From contig JAPLOF010000048.1 in NCBI GenBank assembly GCA_026692665.1, positions 124,001-188,000 on the forward strand: a stretch of DNA of 64,000 bases, given 5' to 3'. The translations under genes were made by a program, and so were the position numbers. The DNA is from Planctomycetota bacterium. GTDB taxonomy: Bacteria > Planctomycetota > UBA1135 > GCA-002686595. Under the pieces are notes generated by a model. The model worked only from the letters and a program-made list of their open reading frames with translations. It ran no database searches and was not told the origin of the DNA. Below are positions 27,000 through 35,795 of the stretch, piece by piece; the stretch's first letter is position 1; every line of letters begins with the position of its first letter.

Positions 27000-27206
27000 C
27001 AGCACCGCCCCAGGCCTCCGCGCCGCGTCGCGAGCGCCCCGCATCCGCGCTTTTCCGAGCCACCCAAGTCCTTGCGGCGCGCGCACGCCGTTCGATTTCG
27101 CAACCCCGAGCTTGGCGGCCGCCCGCGCAGGCCTAGCTTCCGCCTCCCGCGCGATCCCCATCCACGCGAAGCGGGCCTCGTCGTGGGCCCGCAGAACCAG
27201 GTCTCC

Positions 27207-27986
27207 GTGGAATCTCGCTCGCCCGCCTCTCCCCGTCCGCCCTTCGGTCTCCTGCGCTCGACCGGATTCGGCATGTTCCTCCTGGGCGCAGCCCTCTCCC
27301 TCGGTTTCGTCGTCGCCGCGCGCGAGGTCTCGGCCGCGCTCGTCGACATGAAGAAGGACGCGAACATCCGCGTGAAGGGCATCGCCGAGCGCGACGTCCA
27401 CGCGGCGCGCGGCTCCTGGCAGGGGTGCATCTCGGCCAAGGGCGCGACCATGGAGGAGGCCTACGCCGGGCTGAGTTCGTCCAGCGAGCGCGTGCGCGCC
27501 TTCGTGCTCGAGCGCGGCTTCGCGGAGGGCGACATCCGTCTGACGTCGGTCTCGACCGGCGCCACGTACGTGCGCGACGCGCGCGGCCAGGACACGACGG
27601 TGGTCGACGTGTGGCGCATGAAGCGCTCGATCCGCGTCGAGTCGACGGACGTGGCGCGCATCGAGACGCTCGCCGTCGCGGTCACCGACCTCGTCGGCGA
27701 GGGTGTCGAGATCGAGTCGAGCGCGCCCGACTACGTCCTCACGGACCTGGAATCCCTGAAGAAGGGGCTCCTCGAGGAAGCCACGCACAACGGCTACGAG
27801 CGCGCGCGGATCCTCGCGACGGGCGGCGGAGGCGCGGTCGGTCCGCTGGCCTCGGTCTCCCAGGGCGTGTTCCAGATCGTCCCCCGCGGATCCGTGGAGG
27901 TCAGCGACTATGGCGCGTACGACACCTCGGCGATCGAGAAGACCATCAAGGCGGTCGTGACGCTCGAGTACGAGATCCAGCGGTAG
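27207..27986 (+). CDS. SIMPL (DUF541) domain membrane-anchored protein
   Basis: 259 residues from a GTG at 27207, chosen because AGG lies five bases upstream and because it gives a short basic tail before the membrane helix; an ATG at 27273 would start inside the helix. The membrane segment is at about 23-45. The SIMPL/DUF541 domain follows (IRVKGIAERDV, then DIRLTSVSTGATY, ending in the VTLEYEI strand). Similar proteins are periplasmic and of unclear function. It converges on the cyanophycinase-like gene. Confidence 0.82.
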   Translation: MESRSPASPRPPFGLLRSTGFGMFLLGAALSLGFVVAAREVSAALVDMKKDANIRVKGIAERDVHAARGSWQGCISAKGATMEEAYAGLSSSSERVRAFVLERGFAEGDIRLTSVSTGATYVRDARGQDTTVVDVWRMKRSIRVESTDVARIETLAVAVTDLVGEGVEIESSAPDYVLTDLESLKKGLLEEATHNGYERARILATGGGGAVGPLASVSQGVFQIVPRGSVEVSDYGAYDTSAIEKTIKAVVTLEYEIQR

Positions 27987-28019
27987 CGCGGTGCCAGGTT
28001 CCGGACTGCGCTCACCGCG
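27987..28019. terminator. Weak bidirectional hairpin
   Basis: CGCGGTG (27987-27993) and CACCGCG (28013-28019) form a 7-bp stem with a 19-base loop between converging genes. It overlaps the stop codon of the minus-strand gene. Confidence 0.3.
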
Positions 28020-29145
28020 GCCCGATGTCGAACGCGACCTCGCCATCGCCCGCGGGCCAGGCCGTGACCTGCCAGCCGTCGAGCCGCAGCCGCTCGACGC
28101 TGGCGCCGGGCCGCGCGGCGCTGCGGAACAGCCGCCACGAAGCGAGCTGGCGGTTCTGTCCGGGCTCCACGACGGGCACATCGCGCGCCACGCCGACCAG
28201 TGGAACCGGCAGCGGAGGCTTCGTGGCCAGGCGCTCGGAGAGCGAGATCCGGTCGCCCTGGCGGATGACGCGCGCGAGGAGGCGCCGGCGCTCCAACCCG
28301 TCGCGCTCGAGGTGCGCCGCATCGACGAGCAGTGACTCCGAAACGCCGATGCCACGCACCTCCGTGGTCGCCAGGTCGACCTCGACGCAGCCGTCCTCCC
28401 CGACCCCGAGGCCGAGCCGCCGTCCGCTGGCTTCGAGCGCCGCGACGAGTCGGCCCACGCGGTCGCGCTCGAAGAAGTGCGAGTCGGTGACGGCCCACGG
28501 CAGGAAGCCCATGCCGGGGCCGAGCCGGACTCCAGGTTCGGAGGCCGGGTCCGCGCTCGCGCTTTGCGCCGCGGGATCTCCGGCGGGGACCGGCACGATC
28601 CCGAGCGCGCCCGCGCTGCCGCCGCCGAGAAGCATGACCTCTCCCATCATCGCGTCACCAGCGCTGCAGCCCGCGATGACTCCGCCGCGCGCGAGCAACC
28701 GGCGCATGGCGAGCCACTCGGGCGTGTCGTGGTCGTCCGGCCGGTAGCGCGCGGTGATGCGTTTCTGGTCGCCACCCGTGAAGAGGATGCCGGACGCGGC
28801 GTCGATCGCTGCGACGGTATCGTCCGTCGAGGTCTCGCGCCGGATCGCGCGCACGTTCGCTTCGGGAGCCCACACGCGCAGCGCCTCGGACTTGTCGACG
28901 ACCTCGTCCTCCTGGGCCCCCGTCGCCGCGGTGGCGATCAGGATGTGTGCGGGCCCACGCGCGGACGCGAGCTCGACGAAGCGCTCGTAGATCGGCCGGC
29001 TGTCGTTGTCGAGGCCACCGCCGACGATGAGCAGCGTGCCGGAGCCGCCGGGCGCGGCGGACGGCGCGCTCGCGCAGGCGGAGAACAGGAGAGCGGCGGC
29101 GCAGATCGAATGGGCGCAGACGGCAGCGACGCGATTCGGGCTCAT
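28012..29145 (-). CDS. Cyanophycinase-like (peptidase S51) lipoprotein
   Basis: 377 residues from an ATG at 29145; a TTG three codons upstream is less likely. The N-terminus is a lipoprotein signal ending LLFSAC. The catalytic region matches S51 peptidases: FTGGDQKRI, the nucleophile elbow AGCSAGDAMMG with Ser161, and DSHFFERDRVGRL. Cyanophycinases release beta-Asp-Arg dipeptides from cyanophycin. No cyanophycin synthetase is in the window, so the true substrate may be another peptide. The residue before Ser161 is Cys160, where many relatives have Thr or Ser. A C-terminal extension of about 90 residues is unrecognised. Confidence 0.85.
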   Translation of the reverse strand: MSPNRVAAVCAHSICAAALLFSACASAPSAAPGGSGTLLIVGGGLDNDSRPIYERFVELASARGPAHILIATAATGAQEDEVVDKSEALRVWAPEANVRAIRRETSTDDTVAAIDAASGILFTGGDQKRITARYRPDDHDTPEWLAMRRLLARGGVIAGCSAGDAMMGEVMLLGGGSAGALGIVPVPAGDPAAQSASADPASEPGVRLGPGMGFLPWAVTDSHFFERDRVGRLVAALEASGRRLGLGVGEDGCVEVDLATTEVRGIGVSESLLVDAAHLERDGLERRRLLARVIRQGDRISLSERLATKPPLPVPLVGVARDVPVVEPGQNRQLASWRLFRSAARPGASVERLRLDGWQVTAWPAGDGEVAFDIGPR

Positions 29146-29153
29146 GAGGGCCA

Positions 29154-29159
29154 AGAGTA
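29154..29159 (-). promoter_or_regulatory. -10 box (TACTCT), near-leaderless type
   Basis: On the minus strand TACTCT ends eight bases before the ATG at 29145, with no Shine-Dalgarno sequence. Confidence 0.5.
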
Positions 29160-29171
29160 CGGAATCGACGC

Positions 29172-29186
29172 CGAGCCTCCGGCTCG
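29172..29186 (-). terminator. Candidate terminator after the decaheme gene
   Basis: CGAGCC (29172-29177) and GGCTCG (29181-29186) form a 6-bp stem with a TCC loop. It sits between the stop at 29233 and the promoter of the next minus-strand gene. Confidence 0.45.
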
Positions 29187-29232
29187 CGCGCTCAGGATGG
29201 TCCGTCAGCCTTCCCCAGCCGATCCCCGCACC

Positions 29233-32200
29233 CTAGCGCGGCCCGAGCACGCGCTCGCGCAGCCACACCGGCAGACCGATCTCCTTCGGCTGCACCGCGC
29301 CGTCGCCGTCGAGGTCCCAGCGCGCCAGGAACGACTCGACGCAGGCTCCGAGCCCCGCGTCGCGAAGCACGTCGAGCCGCAGTTGAAGCTCCGCCGCCGA
29401 GACGACGCCGTCCGCGTCGTCGTCGAGCTCGAGGAACACGTCCGGCCGCTTCGCGAGCTCGCGCTTCTGGATGCGGCCGTCGCGGTCCTGGTCCCAGGCC
29501 GCGAGGAGGACCTCGCGCGTCCGGCCCGGCGGGATGGAGGTGCGGAAATGCTGGCGGTAGGGCCACTCGACCGCGGTCGTCGCGCGTCCCTGCCGCGAGA
29601 GCTTCGAGCCGCGCGGCACGTCGAGCTGGACCGCGCCGTCGCGATCGGCGTCGAGCCCCGACCACAGTTCGTCGGGGGTGCGCAGCTCCGCCGGCGCGAC
29701 CTGACCGTCGCCATTGCGGTCCACGCTCGCGAACTCCGCCGCGGCCGCCGGTCCGCCGTACCGGATCGCGCGCGCGCTGCCCGGCAGTCGCGAGAGCTCG
29801 CTCGGCGTGAGCCGCTGGTCGCGATCGAGGTCCAGGCTGGCGAAGAGCGCGGTATCGAGCTCGGGTCGCCGCAACCGTCCGTCCCCGTCGCGATCGAACG
29901 CGTGCGGGTCGATACCATCGAAGAGCCTGGCCGCCTCCGAATCCCGTCCGGGCCGACCCTCGTCGCTGGCTGCGTTCGGGTCCGCCCGGGTCCGGACGGG
30001 ATCGGCTTCCGCCGAGCTGCGCAGGCTCGCCAGCTCGCTGAGAGTCACACGTCCGTCCGCGTCGAGATCGCGTCCGCGCAGAGCATCGGCGATCTCGCGC
30101 CCCTCCAGGAATCCGTTCTTGTCGAGGTCCATCGCCGCGTACTCGCGGGCCAGTACGAACGCGGGATGCGCAGGCGGCGGGTGCGCGTCCTCGGGGATCG
30201 CCAGCTCGCGCGCCGAGACGTCCAGCAGCCGCGCGATCTCGGGTCGTTTCAACCAGCGTGAGACCTCGTGGCTGACGTCCTTCAGCGGGCGATCCCGCTC
30301 GTCGAGCATGCGGTCGAGCGGGAACGACTCGACGGCGATCGCGCGCGCCTGGATCGAGCCCAGGATGCCGCCGGCCGTCGTGGGCTGCGCGCTGACCGCG
30401 GCATCGACGAACGCGAGGCCCTGGTCGCCGGGCGCGCACAGGATCGTCTGCAGGAACGGCGGGTTGTAGACGCTCGCGAGCGCGATCTCCTCGACCTGCT
30501 CCCCCACGGAGATCTTCTCGACGCGTCGCGGGCGCAGCGGATCGGTCACGTCGACGATCTCGATGTGCGAGGCACGTTGGCCGTCGGGTTGCTCCTCCGA
30601 GAGGACGTAGGCGTAGTCGCGCTCGACGGTCCGCGTTCCGCCCTGGGGCTGCGCCAGGTCGACGTGGGTCTGCAGCACGACGTCACGGTAGGCGCGATCC
30701 TGCTCGTCCGTGCGCCGCGCCTTGTCCGGGTCCGGCCACAGAGTGCGGGGCCGCGCGGGTTCCGTCGCGTCCACGAGCAGGAGGCCGCGCCGCTCGTCGA
30801 CGACCGCCACCAGCGTGCGCGCGATCGTGCGCGCGTTCGTGGGGACCTCGCGGCCGTCCTTCTCCTTGCGCGAGCGCGGTCGGCTGGTCTGGAAGAGGAC
30901 GTCCACCGCGACCACGGCTCCGGGCGCACCATCGCGGCGCGTGAGCTGGAGCGCGCCGACGGATCGCGGAGCCGACGGCTCGCGCACGTCCGCCAGCCAG
31001 AGTCCGCCGGCGCCGTCCGCGACGTAGGCCCACGGCCATTGCACGCGGATGTCGCGCGCATCGCAGGTCGCGAGGCGTCCGAGCAGGCGCGGCCCGGGCT
31101 CGGATTCCCCGTCGAGGACGGCGAGCCCGCCCACGCCGTCGGCGACGTACAGGTAGCCGCCGCGCTCGACGAGCGCGCGCGGGTCGACCGTGGCGAGGAA
31201 CCCCGCGCGCCGGGGAGCCGTCGGATCGCGCACGTCGATCCGGTGGACGCCGCGGCCCGCCTCGGCCGCGAACACGCTCTGAGCTTGCCCTTGCAGCGGC
31301 TCGGAGCGGATGGCCAGCGCGACGACGTCGGGTTGCACAAGCTTCGTCAGGGGAACCGACCCCGCGAGGCGCGAACGATCGAGCGCCACGATTTCGATCC
31401 CGCGGCGGTCGGCCACGAAAGCCAGCTGCCGAGCCAACTGGAAGTTGCCCGATCCGAGCCCCCAGGTCGTCGAAGTGCGGTGACACTCGACGCAGGCGCG
31501 CGCCGTGTCGCGCACCGTGTGCGGCTGGTGGTGGATCATCGTCAGGCCCGACAGGCCGGCGGCCGTCACCGGCAGGACCTGATCGAGCACGCGCTCGCCC
31601 TGCGCGTCGGTGAAGCTGCCCATGGTCGAGAAGCCCGTGAGGTACGGCGCGATGCGACCGCGTTCGTTGCGGCCGGCGTAGAAGCCCTTCCAGGTGGCGA
31701 AGACCTTCTCCTGCGTCGTCACGCGTCCCGGCGTCCGCTTGCCGGTCAACAGGTCCAACTGCGTCAACGACTCGTTGCGGTCGAAGTGGAAGCCCAGGAA
31801 GTTCGGGTTCCAGGACGCGTGACAGGCGTAGCACTCGACGGCGGCGTGCTTGGCGGTCATCGCCCGCGCGGCCGCCGCGTTGTAGACCTTCGTGCCGGGC
31901 GTGATCACGTCGACGACCTGCACGACCTCGTGCTGGCGCCCGTCCACCTTGCTCGTGAGCAGCACGCGATCCCCCTCGCGCCTGAGGTTCGCGAGCGGAG
32001 TCCCGCGTTCGCTCACGAGGGTCGCGCGCGCCGTGAACGTGCCATGACAGTCGCTGCACGAGATCTCGACGGCGTCCTCCATGCTGCCGTGGAGCACGCC
32101 GTCGCCCATCACGTCGTTCACCGTGTGGCAGTCGATGCAGTGCATCCCGCGTTCGTGGTGCACGTCGGGCGGGTTCGTGGCGGCGTCCTGCAGGTAGTAC

Positions 32201-33123
32201 TGCCGGTTCAGCATCTGCCCCGTCGTCCCGGGGATCTCCGGCCCGCCGGGGGCCCCCGGCGGCAGCTGCGCCAGGCCGCGGAAATCGAGCCCGATCGAAG
32301 CGTCGCCCCAGTGGCAGGTGGTGCAGGTCGACGTCGGCGCGGCGCGCGTCAGCACGTGGCGGCTCGGATGCCCCGGCTCGTTGCGCGGCGCGGCCGCGTC
32401 GGCGCTCTGCGACAGGCCGTCCGGCGCGTAGGTCACGTGACACGCGGCGCAGCCTTCGCCGCGGTAGTCGCCGTCGAAGCCGACCCGGCCCTCGACCGCG
32501 CGGCCCGCGGACCACAGGTGGCACTGCAGGCACTCCTTGCGCGCGAGGTCGGGGTAGTGGGTCGCGAGCCGGTCCTTGCGCGCCCGTTCGTCGAAGGCCG
32601 GCAAGGCGGAGAACCCTGGCCCGCCGCGTGGGTCGCGCGTCGGGAACACCGCGAAACGCGAGCCCTTCTCGGGCAGCAATCCCACCTCGTAGTACCCGTC
32701 CGACAAGTGCCCGGCCGTCGTGCCGTGCAGCGAGGAGAGCAGGTGCGCCAGCCCTTTCTCGTGGCATTCGCCGCACGTCGACCGCGCGACACGCAGGTCC
32801 ATGGGATTCTGGAACCGCCGCCACGCGAGGTCCGCGTCGAGCGGCGCGACGCGCTCGTCGACGCCGGCTCCGTTCGGCGCGCGCACGTGCGCGTCCTCCT
32901 TGCGCGTCGCGGACTCCTTGCCGCCGTGGCAGTCCACGCACGAGAGCTTGGCCTCGGGGTGCATCTCCTCGATGCCGGCGTGGCAGGCCAGGCAGCCGGC
33001 TCGAACCGGCGCCGAGTCCGGACTGGGGGCCGGCTCCTGCGCGCAGGGCCGGGCCTCGGCCGGAGCACGCCCAGCGACGATGGCGCAGCCGATCGCGAGC
33101 AGCGCCAGGATCGCGGCACGCAT
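29233..33123 (-). CDS. Giant secreted decaheme cytochrome c fused to an LVIVD propeller and EF-hands
   Basis: 1296 residues from an ATG at 33123, six bases after the stop of the DUF1501-like gene, so probably the same operon. A Sec signal peptide ends near residue 25. Ten CxxCH heme motifs run from Cys44 to His548 (LACH, VDCH, GECH, LQCH, AACH, TTCH, IDCH, SDCH, YACH, VECH). Residues about 550-900 hold LVIVD-type beta-propeller repeats (e.g. HRIDVRDPTAPRR, LLLVDATEPARPR, EIVDVTDPLRPRR). Residues about 998-1285 carry nine EF-hand-like loops (e.g. DLDKNGFLEGRE, DRDGDGRLRRPE). Extracytoplasmic electron transfer combined with calcium binding is inferred; the redox partner is unknown. Confidence 0.9.
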   Translation of the reverse strand: MRAAILALLAIGCAIVAGRAPAEARPCAQEPAPSPDSAPVRAGCLACHAGIEEMHPEAKLSCVDCHGGKESATRKEDAHVRAPNGAGVDERVAPLDADLAWRRFQNPMDLRVARSTCGECHEKGLAHLLSSLHGTTAGHLSDGYYEVGLLPEKGSRFAVFPTRDPRGGPGFSALPAFDERARKDRLATHYPDLARKECLQCHLWSAGRAVEGRVGFDGDYRGEGCAACHVTYAPDGLSQSADAAAPRNEPGHPSRHVLTRAAPTSTCTTCHWGDASIGLDFRGLAQLPPGAPGGPEIPGTTGQMLNRQYYLQDAATNPPDVHHERGMHCIDCHTVNDVMGDGVLHGSMEDAVEISCSDCHGTFTARATLVSERGTPLANLRREGDRVLLTSKVDGRQHEVVQVVDVITPGTKVYNAAAARAMTAKHAAVECYACHASWNPNFLGFHFDRNESLTQLDLLTGKRTPGRVTTQEKVFATWKGFYAGRNERGRIAPYLTGFSTMGSFTDAQGERVLDQVLPVTAAGLSGLTMIHHQPHTVRDTARACVECHRTSTTWGLGSGNFQLARQLAFVADRRGIEIVALDRSRLAGSVPLTKLVQPDVVALAIRSEPLQGQAQSVFAAEAGRGVHRIDVRDPTAPRRAGFLATVDPRALVERGGYLYVADGVGGLAVLDGESEPGPRLLGRLATCDARDIRVQWPWAYVADGAGGLWLADVREPSAPRSVGALQLTRRDGAPGAVVAVDVLFQTSRPRSRKEKDGREVPTNARTIARTLVAVVDERRGLLLVDATEPARPRTLWPDPDKARRTDEQDRAYRDVVLQTHVDLAQPQGGTRTVERDYAYVLSEEQPDGQRASHIEIVDVTDPLRPRRVEKISVGEQVEEIALASVYNPPFLQTILCAPGDQGLAFVDAAVSAQPTTAGGILGSIQARAIAVESFPLDRMLDERDRPLKDVSHEVSRWLKRPEIARLLDVSARELAIPEDAHPPPAHPAFVLAREYAAMDLDKNGFLEGREIADALRGRDLDADGRVTLSELASLRSSAEADPVRTRADPNAASDEGRPGRDSEAARLFDGIDPHAFDRDGDGRLRRPELDTALFASLDLDRDQRLTPSELSRLPGSARAIRYGGPAAAAEFASVDRNGDGQVAPAELRTPDELWSGLDADRDGAVQLDVPRGSKLSRQGRATTAVEWPYRQHFRTSIPPGRTREVLLAAWDQDRDGRIQKRELAKRPDVFLELDDDADGVVSAAELQLRLDVLRDAGLGACVESFLARWDLDGDGAVQPKEIGLPVWLRERVLGPR

Positions 33124-33129
33124 CGCGGA

Positions 33130-34284
33130 TCAGACGAGGAGTCCCGGCAGCTTCTTGCCGGCCGCGGACCGCGCCTTCACGCCGAACAGGTCGCAGACCG
33201 TGGGCGCGACGTCGATCACGCGCACGTCCTCGCTCACGACCGCGCCGCGCCGGAAGTCCGGGCCCCACGCGACGCAGGAGACGTAGACGAGGTCGTCCGA
33301 TCCGTCGCCGTGGTCGAGTCCGCGGCGCGAGTTCAGGTCCTTGTCGCGGCCGAACTCGGGGCACACGAGGATCGCCGTGGAATCGGCCAGGTCCGGGTCG
33401 GCCTTCACGGCCGCCACCAGTTCGCCCAGCATCGCGTCGTTGCGGCGGATCACCTCGACGTACCCGCCGAACGACCCGTGGGCCGTGTCCGCGTCCTGCA
33501 GCACGACCGCGACGAGCCGCGGCTTCAGCAGCGCCAGGATGTTGCGCGCGCAGCGCAGCGCCTTCGCGTCGGATGCGTTCGCCCCGGTCAGGTCGGCCGT
33601 GCCGCGCGCGAGCTCGTCGCGCACGTAGCGCTCGACCGCGTCGGCCGTGGCCTGGCGCTCGGCATCGCGGCGATCGAGGGATCCGCGCAAGCGCGCCAGG
33701 ACACGGGCCTCGGACTCCGACGCCTCGGCGGACTTGCCGAAGGAGCGCAGGAGGTCCTGGAAACGCCGGTTGAAGATGCCGTCGCCGTCCAGCGTGCTCG
33801 CGCCGTAGCGCGCGCCGTACTCGCGGTGCGTCCCGTACGAGTAGTTCACTTGCTGCGCACCGCCCGAGGTCGCGAGCCAGACGTCCCCGGCCGCGAGCCC
33901 GCCGTCCTTGCGCAGGATCTCGAAGAGCGTCGGATCCTCGCCGCGCACGTTCTCGCGGATGCCCTTCTGCTCCGCGACGCCCGTGAACATGGAGAGAGCG
34001 GCGCCATAGTGCCCCAGGTTCGACGTGCGCGCGCGCGGGTAGACCACGCCTTCGGCCGCCAGCGCGCGCAGGTTCGGCACGTTGTCCGGCGTCCCGAGCG
34101 TCTCGCGCGTCCGCACGCCGCCCGCGAAAGCCACGACGACGACGCGCTGCGTCTTGCGCTTGCCGAAGGCCGCGCCCGCGGAAACGCTCGTCGCCGCGCG
34201 CACCGAGGGCGCGAGACACGCCGCGGCCAGCGCGGCTCCAGAGACCTTCAGCAACTCGCGACGATCGGAGGAAGGGCGGTCCAC
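33130..34284 (-). CDS. Tat-exported DUF1501-like protein (alkaline phosphatase superfamily)
   Basis: 384 residues from a GTG at 34284. This start was chosen because AGGA lies about nine bases upstream; a TTG at 34293 is the alternative. The N-terminus has a twin-arginine signal (SDRRELLKVSG then a hydrophobic stretch to about residue 32). The body resembles DUF1501 proteins: RVVVVAFAGGVR, VPNLRALA, LVCPEFGRD and GLDHGDGSDD. It is probably folded in the cytoplasm and exported with a bound metal. It sits upstream of the decaheme gene, as in the cytochrome/DUF1501 pair at 43698-48226. Confidence 0.82.
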   Translation of the reverse strand: MDRPSSDRRELLKVSGAALAAACLAPSVRAATSVSAGAAFGKRKTQRVVVVAFAGGVRTRETLGTPDNVPNLRALAAEGVVYPRARTSNLGHYGAALSMFTGVAEQKGIRENVRGEDPTLFEILRKDGGLAAGDVWLATSGGAQQVNYSYGTHREYGARYGASTLDGDGIFNRRFQDLLRSFGKSAEASESEARVLARLRGSLDRRDAERQATADAVERYVRDELARGTADLTGANASDAKALRCARNILALLKPRLVAVVLQDADTAHGSFGGYVEVIRRNDAMLGELVAAVKADPDLADSTAILVCPEFGRDKDLNSRRGLDHGDGSDDLVYVSCVAWGPDFRRGAVVSEDVRVIDVAPTVCDLFGVKARSAAGKKLPGLLV

Positions 34285-34413
34285 GGGCCTCAATCCTGCG
34301 CGCGGCCGGGCGCGATGACCAGTCCGCGCGCGCTCCCTCGAGCGTCGAACCGCGCCGGGTCCCCTCCCGCCGCCGGATTCGCTGCGCCCTTCCGCTCGTC
34401 CCCCCGAGCACCC

Positions 34414-34419
34414 TATTCT
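34414..34419 (+). promoter_or_regulatory. -10 box (TATTCT) for the permease-DDAH pair
   Basis: TATTCT ends 11 bases before the proposed ATC start at 34431. It fits the window-wide TAnnnT pattern and supports a translation start close to 34431. Confidence 0.45.
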
Positions 34420-34430
34420 CGGACGTCCCC

Positions 34431-35768
34431 ATCCCGGAAGCCGTCATCGACTCCTCTCCCCGCGGCAAGCTCCACCAGGTCCTCGGCGTCGCCTTCGGAG
34501 TCGCCGTCTCGGTCGGCGGCACGATCGTGGTCGGCATCCTGCGCACCGGCGGCGACGTGGCGAGCCACCTGCCGAACACCGCCCTGTTCCTCGGGGTCTG
34601 GATCGTGGGCGGGATCTACGCGCTGCTCGGCACCATGTCGCTGGCCGAACCGGGAGCCATGGTCGCGCGCTCGGGCGGGCAGTACGGCATCGTGCACCGC
34701 GCCCTCGGGCCGTATCCCGGCTTCGTCGTCGGCTGGAGCGACTGGCTCTCCTGCGCCGCCTCGGTGGCCCTGATCGCGATGGTCTTCGGCGAGTACCTGA
34801 TGCCCCTGGTGCCCGACCTGCCCGGCGGGCAGCAGGCCGTGGCCTGTGGCGTGACGCTCGCCCTGGGCCTGCTCCAGTGGCGCGGCATCCGGAGCGGCGA
34901 CATCGCCCAACAGCTCTTGAGCGCGTTCAAGGCACTGGCCTTCGGCGCGCTCATCATCGCCTGCTTCGTGTTCCCGGTCTCCGATCGCCCCGCCGCCGCA
35001 CCCGTGGACCTGCCCGTCGGGACCGCGTTCTTCGCCGCACTCGTCCTGGCGATGCAGTCGGTGATCTACACGTACGACGGCTGGACCAGTCCGCTCTACT
35101 TCGGCGAGGAGACCGTCAACCCCGGCCGCACCATCCCGCGCGCGATGATCGGCGGCGTGCTGGTGGTGATCGCCATCTACGTGCTGCTCAACCTGGCCTT
35201 CGTCCACGTGCTGGGCGTCGCGGCAATGGCGGGCGATCCGTTCGTGGCCGCGACCGCCGGCCATGCCCTCTTCGGCGACCGCGGGGACCTGATCCTGCGC
35301 GTCCTGGTGCTCGGATCGCTGCTGGGCGGTCTGAACGCGGTCATGCTCACCACCTGCCGCGTGCCGCTCGTGATGAGCCGCGACGGGCTGATGCCGCCGG
35401 CTTTCGATCGCGTGAACAAGGGCGGCACGCCGACCGTCACCCACTGGGTCGGCATCGGCATCGCGCTGGGCTTCATCCTGAGCGGCACCTTCGAGTCCGT
35501 GCTGGCGCTCGCCGCGTTCTTCTTCGTGGCGAACTACGTCCTCTCCTTCACCTCGGTCTTCGCTCTGCGCCGGAACGAGCCGGACGCGCCGCGCCCCTAC
35601 CGCGTGCCGGGCTTTCCGTACACGACCGGCCTGGTGCTCCTCGGCTCCATCGCATTCCTGGTCGGCGCGGTGCTGAGCGACCGCGCGAACAGCGTGCGGT
35701 CGCTGCTGCTACTCGCCGCGAGTTACCCCGCCTACCGGCTGATCCTGCGGATGCGACCCGCTCCGTAG
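34431..35768 (+). CDS. APC-family amino acid permease (start codon unclear)
   Basis: About 445 residues and 12 membrane segments. The conserved unwound part of helix 1 reads GGTIVVGILRTGGDVA, and helix 6 has YTYDGWTSPLYFGEE. The first ATG/GTG/TTG in frame is a GTG at 34527, but starting there would cut away half of helix 1, which is clearly encoded upstream. No standard start codon exists in frame back to the promoter. An ATC at 34431 is the best candidate; a sequence error or another rare start cannot be excluded. It probably imports an amino acid or derivative; the DDAH gene 27 bases downstream suggests methylated arginine. Confidence 0.85.
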   Translation: MPEAVIDSSPRGKLHQVLGVAFGVAVSVGGTIVVGILRTGGDVASHLPNTALFLGVWIVGGIYALLGTMSLAEPGAMVARSGGQYGIVHRALGPYPGFVVGWSDWLSCAASVALIAMVFGEYLMPLVPDLPGGQQAVACGVTLALGLLQWRGIRSGDIAQQLLSAFKALAFGALIIACFVFPVSDRPAAAPVDLPVGTAFFAALVLAMQSVIYTYDGWTSPLYFGEETVNPGRTIPRAMIGGVLVVIAIYVLLNLAFVHVLGVAAMAGDPFVAATAGHALFGDRGDLILRVLVLGSLLGGLNAVMLTTCRVPLVMSRDGLMPPAFDRVNKGGTPTVTHWVGIGIALGFILSGTFESVLALAAFFFVANYVLSFTSVFALRRNEPDAPRPYRVPGFPYTTGLVLLGSIAFLVGAVLSDRANSVRSLLLLAASYPAYRLILRMRPAP

Positions 35769-35795
35769 ACGCGACGCCGTCCTCTCCCGACACGC

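Noticed and set aside
30268-34773. A 1501-codon open frame on the plus strand opposite the decaheme and DUF1501-like genes
   Set aside because: Its translation is rich in Arg/Ala/His with no recognisable motif; the minus strand carries ten heme motifs and EF-hands. It is an antisense artefact of high GC content.
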